Source: JAHEFU01 sp041395205
Lineage (GTDB): Bacteria > 4484-113 > JAFGCY01
Reading direction: 5' to 3'
Assembly: GCA_041395205.1 (NCBI GenBank)
Contig: JAWLAZ010000002.1
Span: forward strand, 616,830-680,829
DNA: 64,000 bases
Shown here: in pieces, positions 1 through 8,973 of the stretch
Layout: the number at the start of each line of letters is the position of its first letter
How positions within the stretch are numbered: the stretch's first letter is position 1
Notes under the pieces: model-generated
Seen by the model: only the letters and a program-made list of their open reading frames with translations
Database searches by the model: none
What the model was told of the DNA's origin: nothing
Program-made: the position numbers and the translations under genes

Positions 1-697
1 AACCACAGAGATACAGAGATCACAGAGGAAATCCGGGGGATTCGATTACCCGTTGGCAATGCGCACTTCGCTGCATTCTTTCCCAGGCGTCGCGGGGCGC
101 TGCCGGTACATGATCCGAATTGGCAATGAACGAAAATACATGAATACAGGAATTCTTTAACGCTATGGCGCGAAGCCGCGAAGGAAGATATGAGATGAGT
201 TTCCCCATTTGAAGTCTGTACCGGCGTCGCCCTGCGACGCTAGAGAGGGATTGTCACGAAGCAATCTGCAATTCCAGTTTTGCGGATTCAGAAACCTCTG
301 TGCGCTCTGTGGCTCTGTGTTTGACATTTCTTCCATACTCGCTGCGCTCGGCTGGCAACGTGGCGGGGATGCAGCGGGTTTATTCAAACACAGAGGCGCA
401 GAGATCACAGAGAAATTCAATTGGGGTCGGTGTTCCGTTGGCAATGCTTACTTCGCGGCGTGCTCTCCCAGGTGTCGCGGGGCGCGGCCGGTACACTTCT
501 TCACGGTTCACGGTTCACGGTTCACTCTTCACGGTTCACGCTTCACGGTTCACGCTTCACCCCTGACACCCATTGCCGAGCTGGCGCTCGACCTCCAGAT
601 TGTGCGACATCAAGTGTCGCACCTCCCCGCTCGACCTCCAGATTGTGCGACAGCAAGTGTCGCACCTCCCCGCCAGACCTCCGACACACCGCTCAAC
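1..697. repeat. Composite interspersed repeat block
   Basis: Gene-free. It holds ACCACAGAG-type modules (forward 1-28, inverted about 297-325, forward 386-415) next to ACCGG-tagged hairpins (stem GCGTCGC/GCGACGC near 217-241). A tandem run of 9-bp TTCACGGTT/TTCACGCTT units lies at 499-567. Three hairpins each end in CCTCC: GAGC/GCTC at 578-589, TGCGACA/TGTCGCA at 603-621 and again at 646-664. Short open frames here have no recognisable product. Confidence 0.8.
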
Positions 698-724
698 AAA
701 AAAGGGAGCGCCGCGGCGCTCCCT
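698..724 (-). terminator. Intrinsic terminator of the dodecin gene
   Basis: Read on the minus strand, GGGAGCGCCG pairs with CGGCGCTCCC (704-723) and is followed by six T. It lies about 30 bases after the dodecin stop codon. Confidence 0.9.
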
Positions 725-754
725 CAAGGTGGTTCGATGATCTGAACGGGCTGT

Positions 755-958
755 CTAGCCGTCCACCTCGAAGGTGATCTTGCAGGTCACGCGGTACTTG
801 GCGACCACGCCCTCCTTGACGGTGACGCTCTGGTCCTGGATCCAGGCACTCTTGATGTTGCGGACGGTCTTGCTGGCGTGGTTCACGGCATTGCAGGCCG
901 CGTCCTCCCAGCTCGTCTCGGAATCCGCCATGATCTCGACGACTTTCAGTATCTTCAT
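755..958 (-). CDS. Dodecin family flavin-binding protein
   Basis: A 67-residue protein with the dodecin pattern: KILKVVEI strand, then SWEDAACNAVNHASKT helix, then two long strands ending KITFEVDG. Dodecins are 65-75-residue proteins that form dodecameric shells and store or buffer flavins in the cytoplasm. The Trp in SAWIQDQ sits where the flavin-stacking Trp is found in characterised dodecins. I chose the ATG at 958 because GAGGAG lies 7 bases upstream and because family members begin here; an upstream in-frame start at 1027 would add 23 residues unlike the family. The gene stands alone and has its own terminator. Confidence 0.9.
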   Translation of the reverse strand: MKILKVVEIMADSETSWEDAACNAVNHASKTVRNIKSAWIQDQSVTVKEGVVAKYRVTCKITFEVDG

Positions 959-1046
959 CTGATCGCTCCTCGATTCGGGGACCTCGCAGCGGCCCCGTGT
1001 GATGACACAAATATAGCGTACCGCCATTTAACCAACGTTCAGTCGG

Positions 1047-2825
1047 TTATTCATCCTTCTGCTGTTTCTCCTGCTTCCGCTGCTCATCCTGCTTCTGTTC
1101 CTGCCGCTCAGCAGGCTTCGGCTCAGGCGCGGAAGGAGCCGGCGCTCCGGCCACGGCCACTTCATTCGTGCCGCCGAGGATGATCAGCGACTGGTCGCTG
1201 TCGAGGCCTTCAGCCACGAGCAGCAGCAGTTCATCATCGAGGGGCTGGGCCAGGCTGACATTCAGCGAGATGCGGCGGCCGTTCTTCTCATACCATTCAT
1301 CGAGCCGCTGCTGGATCTCCGCCGCCTGGGCGCCGGGCGGGAAGCTGAAGACGCGCAGGCCCTGCTGGCTGCCGAAGATCGTGAAGCCCGGCAGCAGTTC
1401 ATTGTTGCCCTGGCTGCTTTCCAGCACCTGGTAGCTGTAGCCGCTGCCGCCCTCGGGCTGCGGGGCCCAGACGCGGAAGCCGGAGGGGAAGTCCGCCGCG
1501 CCGGGGAAGGCCGCGGGCGCGCTCGCGGCATCGTCCATCACGATGAAGCGCGAAGGCTCCGGGGCCGTGCTGAAGAAGCTCTGCAGATATTCGCCATGCT
1601 CGGTGGCCGGCGTCCAGCTCAGCCGGCCCTCGCCGGGTTCGGCCAGCCAGGCATGGGTGCTGGCCCCGCCATCACCGACCCAGGCCACGGCACAGTCCGG
1701 AGCGGCGTTGCCGATGGACTGCGCCATGCCGAAGCTGCCATTGGTACCTAGAGGCCAGGCATCATCGGTCTGCCAGAATCCGTTGGCAAGCGCATTGCCG
1801 CTGGCATCAGCCGTGGACTGGACATTATGGGCCGGATCATTCATGTTGACATCGAAGTGGAACGAGAAGCTGCCCGGCTGCGGATCAGCACTCGGCCGTG
1901 CGGATTCACCGAACAGGGCCAGGCTGCCGTAGGCGCGGCATTCACCCTGGGCCACGGAGAGGATCTGCTGCGGCGGCAGCATGCCCTGCAGGCCGTGGTC
2001 GAGCTGGGTCTCCGGGCTGTAGCGCCCGAGGTAGATCCGTCCGCCGCCGCCGTGCACGAGCGCACTGATCGGGCTGTTGGCGGACTCACCGGCGAACAGA
2101 TCGGCGATCCGCCCGAGTGCCGGATCCGTCGCCGGGAAGGGATCGCGCTGGCCCTGGACCACAATCTGCGCCGGACCGGGACCGGCCGGCTCGAAGAGCG
2201 TGGTGCCAGTCACCTGTGGATCACGCATCCCGGTGCGCTCCTCGATCAGGCTCACGAGGCGCTGCAGTTCATGCTCATTCACCCGGCGCGCGGAGAGGGC
2301 CACGCGGGTCTCGTCACCGGCGGAGCGCACGCGCAGTGCCAGCTGCCCGGCGCTCTGGCCGAATTCGCTGCGCCAGTCATCGAGCGCGTGGTTCAGCCCG
2401 CTTTCACTGCTGCTGAAGGCCGGCTGGCCGGCCAGTTCATAGACGATGGTGTAGCCGTCGCTGGAGGCCCAGGCCGGCTCAGGGCCGAGCGGTGCCTGAC
2501 GCAGAGGCAGCAGGCTGGCCAGCCCAGTCACGGCCAGCAGCAGGGCGCAGGCCAGTATGGCCCGCAGCCTGCCACCGGGGCCGCCCAGTAATCCCATCAG
2601 TCCCGTATTGTCTTGCTCAGGCAGCTCCGCCAGGCAGGCGACCTCGTTCAGGAGTGCCGTACGCCTGGGTTCGACCGCATGCACAGCAGCCGCGTCCTCC
2701 AGCAGGGCGTTGTCGGCGATCAGCTGCTGCAGGTATTCATCGGCCTGCACCAGGCGCTGCTCCGCCTCGCTGAGCTGTGCGACGGAAGTGATCCGTTCCA
2801 GGAGAATCCGTTCTTCAACATTCAT
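1047..2825 (-). CDS. Membrane-anchored partner of the ECF sigma factor (putative anti-sigma)
   Basis: A 592-residue protein with a cytoplasmic N-terminus of about 88 residues, one membrane segment (about 89-107, LRAILACALLLAVTG), then a large extracytoplasmic part and a Lys/Gln/Glu-rich tail. Its start overlaps the stop of the ECF sigma gene by 11 bases, with GGAGG in front of the ATG, so the two are translated together. That order and topology (short inside domain, one helix, big outside domain) is usual for an anti-sigma factor or sensor. However, there is no HxxxCxxC zinc anti-sigma motif and I recognise no named domain, so the anti-sigma role is inferred from context. Confidence 0.75.
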   Translation of the reverse strand: MNVEERILLERITSVAQLSEAEQRLVQADEYLQQLIADNALLEDAAAVHAVEPRRTALLNEVACLAELPEQDNTGLMGLLGGPGGRLRAILACALLLAVTGLASLLPLRQAPLGPEPAWASSDGYTIVYELAGQPAFSSSESGLNHALDDWRSEFGQSAGQLALRVRSAGDETRVALSARRVNEHELQRLVSLIEERTGMRDPQVTGTTLFEPAGPGPAQIVVQGQRDPFPATDPALGRIADLFAGESANSPISALVHGGGGRIYLGRYSPETQLDHGLQGMLPPQQILSVAQGECRAYGSLALFGESARPSADPQPGSFSFHFDVNMNDPAHNVQSTADASGNALANGFWQTDDAWPLGTNGSFGMAQSIGNAAPDCAVAWVGDGGASTHAWLAEPGEGRLSWTPATEHGEYLQSFFSTAPEPSRFIVMDDAASAPAAFPGAADFPSGFRVWAPQPEGGSGYSYQVLESSQGNNELLPGFTIFGSQQGLRVFSFPPGAQAAEIQQRLDEWYEKNGRRISLNVSLAQPLDDELLLLVAEGLDSDQSLIILGGTNEVAVAGAPAPSAPEPKPAERQEQKQDEQRKQEKQQKDE

Positions 2826-3369
2826 GTGAATTGCCTCCGGCCGCCTCCACGGGCCGTCCCTTCATAGCAAAATGACTGAACCCCTCCGCCTGCAGGCGCT
2901 CCCGCAGGCTGCGGCGGCCGCGCATCAGGCGCAGGCGCACCGCACTGCCGCTCAGCCCGGTGATCACCGCGATCTCCTCCGTGCTGAGCCCTTCCATGTA
3001 GAACAGGCAGATCACCTCGCGATTCTGCTCCGGCAGGCTGTTGAGCACCGCCCAGAGATGGTTCTGCGCCGTGCTCTGGCTGTCGATGTGCCAGACCTGG
3101 CGCACGCCCTCCAGGGTGCGCTCGCGCGTGTCGCGCCGCCGGCAGCGGTCGATGAAGCGCCGGTGCACGATGCTCAGCAGCCAGGAACGGAAACTCTCAT
3201 CCTCGCGCAGGCTGTCCAGCCGCCGCAGTGCCTGCAGCAGCGAGTCCTGCAGCAGGTCCTCAGCGTCCTCGCGCGTGCTGCAGAGGCGCGCGCAGAAGCG
3301 CCAGGCCAGGCTGTAGATCCCGTCCGTAAGCAGCAGGTCGAAGCGCCTGCGGATATCCGCATCCAGCAT
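2815..3369 (-). CDS. ECF-type RNA polymerase sigma factor
   Basis: A 184-residue sigma-70 family protein of the extracytoplasmic-function class. Region 2 is at about 30-75 (TREDAEDLLQDSLLQALRR and FRSWLLSIVHRRFID, the core-binding and -10 contact helices). Region 4 is at about 110-160 (LPEQNREVICLFYMEGLSTE followed by the AVRLRLMRGR recognition helix). Region 3 is absent, as in all ECF factors. It would direct transcription in response to an envelope or other signal held by the downstream membrane protein. A small gene lies 63 bases upstream in the same direction, so three genes may form one operon. Confidence 0.92.
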   Translation of the reverse strand: MLDADIRRRFDLLLTDGIYSLAWRFCARLCSTREDAEDLLQDSLLQALRRLDSLREDESFRSWLLSIVHRRFIDRCRRRDTRERTLEGVRQVWHIDSQSTAQNHLWAVLNSLPEQNREVICLFYMEGLSTEEIAVITGLSGSAVRLRLMRGRRSLRERLQAEGFSHFAMKGRPVEAAGGNSHEC

Positions 3370-3432
3370 GCTGATTCCTCAGACGCGGGAGCGGCGGCGG
3401 ATTGTTGCGCGGGAGCGGGAAATTCCCGCGGG

Positions 3433-3834
3433 TTATGCGCGCTGCGGGAGGCTGGCGACCAGCAGGTCGAGGCTGTTGCCGCCGTTGTGCTCCAGCTGGG
3501 CTCGCTCCCATTCAGGGAAGAGCCAGAGCGGGAGTCCCTTCAGGCTGCGCAGCAGGGTGGCCAGTTCGCTGGCCTGTTTCGCGGCCTCGATATGCTCGCT
3601 GAGGCGGTTGCGCAGCAGGCTCGCGAGCTCCGCCACACCCAGGCGCTGGCTCAGGGCATGGCGGCGCTTCATGCGGCGCAGCAGGCCCGACTCATCCTTG
3701 AGGATGGCGTGGGCTTCGCTGTCAGTGAAGCCGCTGCTCCTGAGCGCGTCCTTGTGCAGCTCACCCGAGCTGAGCAGGCACCAGAGCAGGGCGCGCACGG
3801 TGGGGTCGTCATGCAGTTTTTCACAAGGAGACAT
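3433..3834 (-). CDS. Small cytoplasmic protein of unknown function
   Basis: A 133-residue, mainly helical, soluble protein without signal peptide or membrane segment; no family recognised. I start it at 3834 because GGGGAGAGGA precedes that ATG. An ATG at 3873 would add 13 residues lacking a ribosome site. It is the first gene downstream of a consensus promoter (3894-3921) and probably co-transcribed with the ECF sigma gene 63 bases on, so it may belong to the same regulatory unit. It could be a regulator, but nothing visible proves it. Confidence 0.65.
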   Translation of the reverse strand: MSPCEKLHDDPTVRALLWCLLSSGELHKDALRSSGFTDSEAHAILKDESGLLRRMKRRHALSQRLGVAELASLLRNRLSEHIEAAKQASELATLLRSLKGLPLWLFPEWERAQLEHNGGNSLDLLVASLPQRA

Positions 3835-3893
3835 ATGTCCTCTCCCCGGCGGGGCGGTGGAATGCTGAAGCAACCCCGCGGCATACTACACAA

Positions 3894-3921
3894 AAATTAC
3901 CATAATGCGAATATTTGTCAA
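3894..3921 (-). promoter_or_regulatory. Sigma-70-type promoter for the ECF operon
   Basis: On the minus strand TTGACA (3916-3921) and TAATTT (3894-3899) are separated by 16 bases in an AT-rich patch. Transcription should start near 3887, leaving a leader of about 50 bases. Confidence 0.75.
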
Positions 3922-3934
3922 GGAATAGCAATGT

Positions 3935-4253
3935 TAATGCAGATTGAAGGCAGGAGGCAAAAGGCAGAAGGCAGTGGTCAGGAGCGCCGGAGGATGCCGG
4001 GGGAAACGAGGCAGGGAAGATGCGGTTTTGAAGATAAACCACAGAGATACAGAGAGCGCAGAGGAATCCTGAAAGAAACTATTGCCAATACCAGCAGGAC
4101 CGGCGTCGCCCTGCGACGCTTGAAAGTAAATGCTGCGAAGTAATCTGCAATTCGAATTTCCAGATTCAGAAAACTCTGTGGGCTCTGAGTCTCTATGTTT
4201 GACACTTCTTCCTGGCTCGCTGCGCCCGGGTGGCAACGAGGCGGGGATGCAGC
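3935..4253. repeat. Interspersed repeats (heptamer run and ACCACAGAG modules)
   Basis: Gene-free. It starts with GGCAG-type heptamers (about 3948-3980). An ACCACAGAG module follows at 4037-4064, then an ACCGG-tagged hairpin (about 4098-4121) and an inverted CTCTGTGGG module near 4172-4200. The parts are the same as at 1-697 and 4254-4985. Confidence 0.7.
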
Positions 4254-4770
4254 GGTTATGAAGACTAACCACAGAGATACAGAGAGCGCAGAGGAATCCA
4301 ATTGCGATCGGTGATCCGTTGGCAATGCGTACTTCGCGGCAGCTTCTCCCAATCGCGGCCGGGCCGCGCCGGTACATTTTCTGTTTGGCAATGCAAGGTC
4401 ATCATGTAAACGATGTCCTGGCACTAAATCATGTAAACGATGTCCTGGCACTCATCACTAAGGCGCTAAGCCGCTAAGGAAGAGAAGTGAAGTTCATCCC
4501 CACATGCAGCTGTACCGGCGCGGCCCCGCCGCGCTTGAAAGTGAATGCTGCGAAGTATTCTGCAATTCGAGTATTGCAGATTCAGAAGACTCTGTGGGCT
4601 CTGTGGCTCTGTGTTTGACAATTCTTCCAGGCTCGCATGCGCTCGATTGGCAACGAGGCAGGGATGCAGCGGTTCTGAAGATAAACCACAGAGATGCAGA
4701 GAGCGCAGAGAAATTCAGTTGGGATCGATTACCCGTTGGCAATGCGCACTTCGCGGCATGCTCTCCCAGG
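4254..4770. repeat. 517-bp direct repeat, left copy
   Basis: This matches 8457-8973 at an offset of 4203 bases. The first 267 bases look identical by eye. The exceptions are a few changes in a hairpin near 4521-4536 and a divergent island of about 35 bases at 4557-4591. Inside each copy a 25-bp sequence beginning ATCATGTAAACG is tandemly duplicated (4401-4425 and 4428-4452). No transposase is encoded. Together the copies bracket the genes at 5045-8409. Confidence 0.85.
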
Positions 4771-4985
4771 CGTAGTGACGGAGTGTAGCTCTTAGAGCCA
4801 CAGGGCCTTGTTGGTCTCAGACCAACACTCCGCCGAGCTGGCGCTCGACCTCCAATGGCACAGCTGCGCGGCATGCCCTCCCAGGCGTAGTGACGGAGTG
4901 TAGCTCTTAGAGCTACATGGCCTTGTTGGTCTCAGACCAACACTCCGCCGAGCTCGCGCTCGACCTCCAATGGCACAGCTTCGCG
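4756..4985. repeat. Tandem 115-bp duplication with nested hairpins
   Basis: Two copies of a 115-bp unit, compare CGTAGTGACG at 4771 and 4886. Each holds the perfect hairpin TTGGTCT-C-AGACCAA nested in GGAGTGT/ACACTCC, then a GAGC/GCTC hairpin followed by CCTCC. Confidence 0.85.
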
Positions 4986-5044
4986 TCGCAGCACATCCAC
5001 GGTATACTCAATGACGTAGGGTATGCATCACACAGGGGTGGTAA

Positions 5045-6070
5045 ATGTATAGATGGATCATTGCATTGCTGAGCGCAGTTTTCATGCTCGCTGCCATTGC
5101 TCATGCGCAGGAATCCGGCGACATTGCAGCAAGCGAGGAATATGAGCCACCGCCGATTGAGATCGTTGCGACAAATGCCGCCGGGTACGAAATGGTGTAC
5201 TTCGGCATGCCCTATTTCAGCGTCGATTATTCGATACTTGACGATGCCACGGAAGCCCGCGTAGGCTGGAGCTGGATCAGTTCAGGCGAACCGCTGCTGT
5301 TCGAGTTCGACGGTCCATTGTCAGATCCCCGCGTGGACCCGCTCAACCCCGGCAGCTGCCCGGACGGCGTGGATCCGGCGGCGATGGCGGCTGTCGTTTC
5401 AGCCGAATGCATCATCCGCATGCCGGGGGTGGAGTATGCCTCGCGCTGGCCGCTGTACCCGATCGGCCGCGTCTACCAGGCACAACTGCCGGAGGGCGGG
5501 ATGGCCTGGGTGCGCACCGCCGCGAATGCCCCGCCGCTGGAGAATCTCGTTGCCAATCTGGAGGGAGCCAGCTATCCCTTCGAGGAAGTGGAGCCACTGA
5601 GTGCGATTCTGGCAATGCAGCAGGGCGGACCCGCCCATGACCGCAGTGCAGACTGGAGATTGGAGGAGCAGCTGGCCGATGCTGACATGCACAGCTTCCT
5701 GGCCTACCACGGCAGGGAGGAGCGCGCTGCCGCACTGCTGGGGGCGCATGCCTGCCTGGAGCGGATGCTTGAGCTGTACCGCGAGCGGCACGGGGAGTAC
5801 CCGCAGCGGATCGCGGAGCTGGCCCATGTCCCGGGGGCGGTCTGTGCTGCCCTGCCCCACAGCCCCTGGGACTTCGATCTGGAACTCGGGCATGCCGATC
5901 CCTTCACGGTTGGCAACGGTGACGTGCTCTACCTGCCCGTACTGAACGGGCAGCAGGCGGTGACGGAGTATCAGCTGCTGCTGATCTGCGATGAGCTGTT
6001 GCCGGACTGCATCGAGCACGAACTGGAAGCACTGCCGCGTGGACTGCATGCACTGGAGCCAAGGAAGTGA
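5045..6070 (+). CDS. Secreted protein of unknown function
   Basis: A 341-residue exported protein. Residues 1-21 are a signal peptide (hydrophobic stretch ending AIAHA, predicted cleavage before QES). The mature part has no recognised domain. About residues 230-265 hold a helical segment (LERMLELYRERHGEYPQRI) that recalls the YPxxL helix of pilin-like and other exported proteins, but there is no N-terminal methylation motif. GGGGTGG precedes the ATG. A TATACT box lies at 5003-5008 without a clear -35. The membrane-protein gene follows after 28 bases, so the two probably form one operon lying between the 517-bp direct repeats. Confidence 0.75.
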   Translation: MYRWIIALLSAVFMLAAIAHAQESGDIAASEEYEPPPIEIVATNAAGYEMVYFGMPYFSVDYSILDDATEARVGWSWISSGEPLLFEFDGPLSDPRVDPLNPGSCPDGVDPAAMAAVVSAECIIRMPGVEYASRWPLYPIGRVYQAQLPEGGMAWVRTAANAPPLENLVANLEGASYPFEEVEPLSAILAMQQGGPAHDRSADWRLEEQLADADMHSFLAYHGREERAAALLGAHACLERMLELYRERHGEYPQRIAELAHVPGAVCAALPHSPWDFDLELGHADPFTVGNGDVLYLPVLNGQQAVTEYQLLLICDELLPDCIEHELEALPRGLHALEPRK

Positions 6071-6131
6071 TGGCAATTGCACATATTAGAATGAACCGGT
6101 GATGACAAGGGGACGGGAGACAGAATCTGTG

Positions 6132-7535
6132 ATGGAGCTGCGGCAGCCCGACAACCCCGTTGAGCTGCTGCTCGAGCGCCTGCACAGGCAGTCACGCGAG
6201 TACCGGCGGGGCTGGTTCAGCCGGCCGATGTTCGTCACCATCGCGGCAGTGCTGTTCCTGATCACCGTGATCCTGATCAGCCGCCAGCACTGGGCGCTGT
6301 CCCTGCATGACCCGCTGGCCACCAATCCGCTGTATGTGCAGTCCAGCCGGATCGTGGCCGTGATGGCCTGCCTGTGGTTCTACTTCAACCTCTCAATGCT
6401 GATGGCCTTCTCGCGGACGCTCAGCGCCGCCAGCCAGGGGCTGCAGCTCCTGTCAACGGGACGTACGCGCAGCAATGCGCTCAGGATTGACGACCTGCTG
6501 CAGGGCAACCCGCTGGACAGCGCGACGATCCTCGACGGCCTGACGGCCTTTCACCGCCGGCGCTTCGCACCGCTGCTGTGGTTCCCGTGTTTCTATGTGC
6601 TGCTGGGTGCGGTGCTTAAGTTCCCATTACCATTGTTTGAAAACGGGAAAGTGCAATGGCACTGGCAGTTCCTGCTGTTTCCGCTGGTTGCGCCGCTTTT
6701 CTACTTCATCTGCATGGCGGTGTTCTGCCTGCTGCTGCATGTGGGCATCCTGGTCGGCCGGCGGATCGCGCATCCCGTAGGCCAGCAACTGATGCTGTGG
6801 CTGCTGATCGGCGCGCCGCTGCTTGTGATGTTGCTTGTACAGCTGGTGATTCGCGGCCAGGGCATACCGCAGGACAGCGCGAAACTGCTCAGCCTGGCAG
6901 CGATCGGCCTGATGCTGCTGGTCCCGCTGCTGCTGTCCAGACTACTACGTGGACGTGCGCTTGCTGCGATCGAGGCCATTGCCAGTGGACAGTATGACAG
7001 GCAGGCGCTGGAAGCACGCAGCTCGGCTGGCAGTGAGCGGGACAGCGCTCCCTCAAGCCTGCTGAAGCCCGTGTACGCAATAGTGCTCGGCCTGCCGCTG
7101 TTGCTCGCCATGAGTGTGTTCATACACACTTTGAAGATGCAACCGCTGCAAGTGGACACTGGCGACCCCTTCTTTGACTGGTACTTCGGCTATGCCCAGC
7201 AAACGGTCGAACGGTTGTGGATGAAGGGGCTGGATACGACTCCGGCTGATTCCGAGGATCCGGGTACGGATCTTGGTGGCGGGCATTACTACATCCATGA
7301 GCTGATGCAGCAGGCGGAACCGCAGTTCGGCGATGACCCGCGCTGGCAGCGGCTGCGCTATGAACTGCTGCGCAATGCAGCGGAAGAACCGCTGGCATTC
7401 GAGTTTGAAGGTGCAGCGGACAATGAGGAGCTTGCGAGCAAACTCATGGCGGACGCAATTGCCAGTGGCGTTGAAAATCCACCGGGGGGAGCTGTGGCTG
7501 TTCCAGGAGCGCTGGACGGAGTTTCGGGAGGCTGA
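6132..7535 (+). CDS. Polytopic membrane protein, 5' part of a frameshifted gene
   Basis: The N-terminal part has a cytoplasmic stretch and about seven membrane segments in its first 330 residues (for example FVTIAAVLFLITVILI, LLWFPCFYVLLGAVL, LMLWLLIGAPLLVMLLVQLV), then a soluble region. The reading frame is good until the G6 tract at 7484-7489 and then ends in 15 low-complexity residues. The next frame continues with convincing protein. With five G instead of six, one protein of about 758 residues results, reading PPGELWLFQERW across the joint. The start may be 6132 (ATG behind GGGAGA) or GTG 6099. No transporter family is recognised. Confidence 0.7.
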   Translation: MELRQPDNPVELLLERLHRQSREYRRGWFSRPMFVTIAAVLFLITVILISRQHWALSLHDPLATNPLYVQSSRIVAVMACLWFYFNLSMLMAFSRTLSAASQGLQLLSTGRTRSNALRIDDLLQGNPLDSATILDGLTAFHRRRFAPLLWFPCFYVLLGAVLKFPLPLFENGKVQWHWQFLLFPLVAPLFYFICMAVFCLLLHVGILVGRRIAHPVGQQLMLWLLIGAPLLVMLLVQLVIRGQGIPQDSAKLLSLAAIGLMLLVPLLLSRLLRGRALAAIEAIASGQYDRQALEARSSAGSERDSAPSSLLKPVYAIVLGLPLLLAMSVFIHTLKMQPLQVDTGDPFFDWYFGYAQQTVERLWMKGLDTTPADSEDPGTDLGGGHYYIHELMQQAEPQFGDDPRWQRLRYELLRNAAEEPLAFEFEGAADNEELASKLMADAIASGVENPPGGAVAVPGALDGVSGG

Positions 7536-8409
7536 GATCAGCCAGCCGCCGGGACTGACTACGGAGCAGGCGGATATGCGGCATGCTGAACTGCTGGAGG
7601 AAATCAGGCAGCTGGCAGCGCACCTCAATGAAGCGACCCCGCTGTACTGGATCGCAGTATCGGACATGAGACTGGACGATGATGAGCGCATCTCCCTGAT
7701 CCGCGATGGCAACGCGATGCAGTGCAGCTTCCATACCGGGCACTTCCGCATGGAGCTGGCGCGATCCATCCCGGCTGAAATGCAGATCCAGCGCGACCAG
7801 ATCCTCTGCGCCATGCAGCCCTATGAATACATAATGAGCGAGCCGTACACGGTTGTCAATGGCATCGAGCTGAAGAAGCTGATTGAGCGCCTGGCAGCAC
7901 AGCAGGACCTGGCGGCCCTGGATGAGATCAACCGGATGCTGTGCCGGCTGATGGCAACGGAGGACATCAGTGACATCAATCCGCTGATGCTGCTTTCCTG
8001 CATGGGCAAGTTCGGCTCGGAGGTGCAGGCCAACTGCAAGCTGACAGCGGAGCAGGCGCAGGCGCTGAGGGAGTACGACCAGCTCAGGCGTAGCTTGCAG
8101 GATGACAACAAGAACATGCGGCGCAACTGGCCCTGGGACTTCACGGTGCAGCTGGACCGGACGAGCGCGGAGTACCTGCCGGATGCGCTGCCTGATGCGC
8201 TGTTCGCGCCGCTTGCTGCGCTGGAATACAGGCTCAGCCTCGGACGCCTGTTCGCATCCAGCTTCCACTATGAAATAAACACGATGACGCAGCAGCTGAT
8301 CGATGAACTGGACTGGAGCCGGCGGCACATGGATGAGATCGAGCGGCTGTCACAGTTCGACTTCGAGACGCTCAGCTGGCGGAATGAGCATGCAGGGGAT
8401 GATGAGTAG
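7489..8409 (+). CDS. 3' part of the frameshifted membrane protein gene
   Basis: About 306 residues that continue the protein begun at 6132, read in the +1 frame after the G6 tract. The part is soluble, acidic and helical, with no membrane segment, and ends HAGDDE. It has no start codon or ribosome site of its own at the joint; the first in-frame ATG with coding after it is near 7576. The shift could be a sequencing or assembly error in a homopolymer, a real mutation, a phase-variable switch or transcriptional slippage. The sequence alone cannot separate these. The right 517-bp repeat begins 48 bases after the stop. Confidence 0.6.
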   Translation, partial: ELWLFQERWTEFREAEISQPPGLTTEQADMRHAELLEEIRQLAAHLNEATPLYWIAVSDMRLDDDERISLIRDGNAMQCSFHTGHFRMELARSIPAEMQIQRDQILCAMQPYEYIMSEPYTVVNGIELKKLIERLAAQQDLAALDEINRMLCRLMATEDISDINPLMLLSCMGKFGSEVQANCKLTAEQAQALREYDQLRRSLQDDNKNMRRNWPWDFTVQLDRTSAEYLPDALPDALFAPLAALEYRLSLGRLFASSFHYEINTMTQQLIDELDWSRRHMDEIERLSQFDFETLSWRNEHAGDDE

Positions 8410-8456
8410 GGATGTGGCTCGCCTTTTGCTCTGATGGCAACGAGGAAGGATGAGGC

Positions 8457-8973
8457 GGTTATGAAGACTAACCACAGAGATACAGAGAGCGCAGAGGAAT
8501 CCAATTGCGATCGGTGATCCGTTGGCAATGCGTACTTCGCGGCAGCTTCTCCCAATCGCGGCCGGGCCGCGCCGGTACATTTTCTGTTTGGCAATGCAAG
8601 GTCATCATGTAAACGATGTCCTGGCACTAAATCATGTAAACGATGTCCTGGCACTCATCACTAAGGCGCTAAGCCGCTAAGGAAGAGAAGTGAAGTTCAT
8701 CCCCACATGCAGCTGTACCGGCGTCGCCCTGCGACGCTTGAAAGTGAATGCTGCGAAGTTGCTAGATTCCCACCTTGGCCAGGCCCAGAAAACTCTGTGG
8801 GCTCTGTGGCTCTGTGTTTGACAATTCTTCCAGGCTCGCATGCGCTCGATTGGCAACGAGGCAGGGATGCAGCGGTTCTGAAGATAAACCACAGAGATGC
8901 AGAGAGCGCAGAGAAATTCAGTTGGGATCGATTACCCGTTGGCAATGCGTACTTCGCGGCATGCTCTCCCAGG
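8457..8973. repeat. 517-bp direct repeat, right copy
   Basis: Second copy of the repeat at 4254-4770, with the internal 25-bp duplication kept. It differs mainly in the hairpin stem near 8724-8739 (GCGTCGC/GCGACGC here) and the island at 8760-8794. Confidence 0.85.

Noticed and set aside
4254..8973. Composite transposon
   Set aside because: The bracketing repeats encode no transposase and show no terminal inverted repeats or target duplication.
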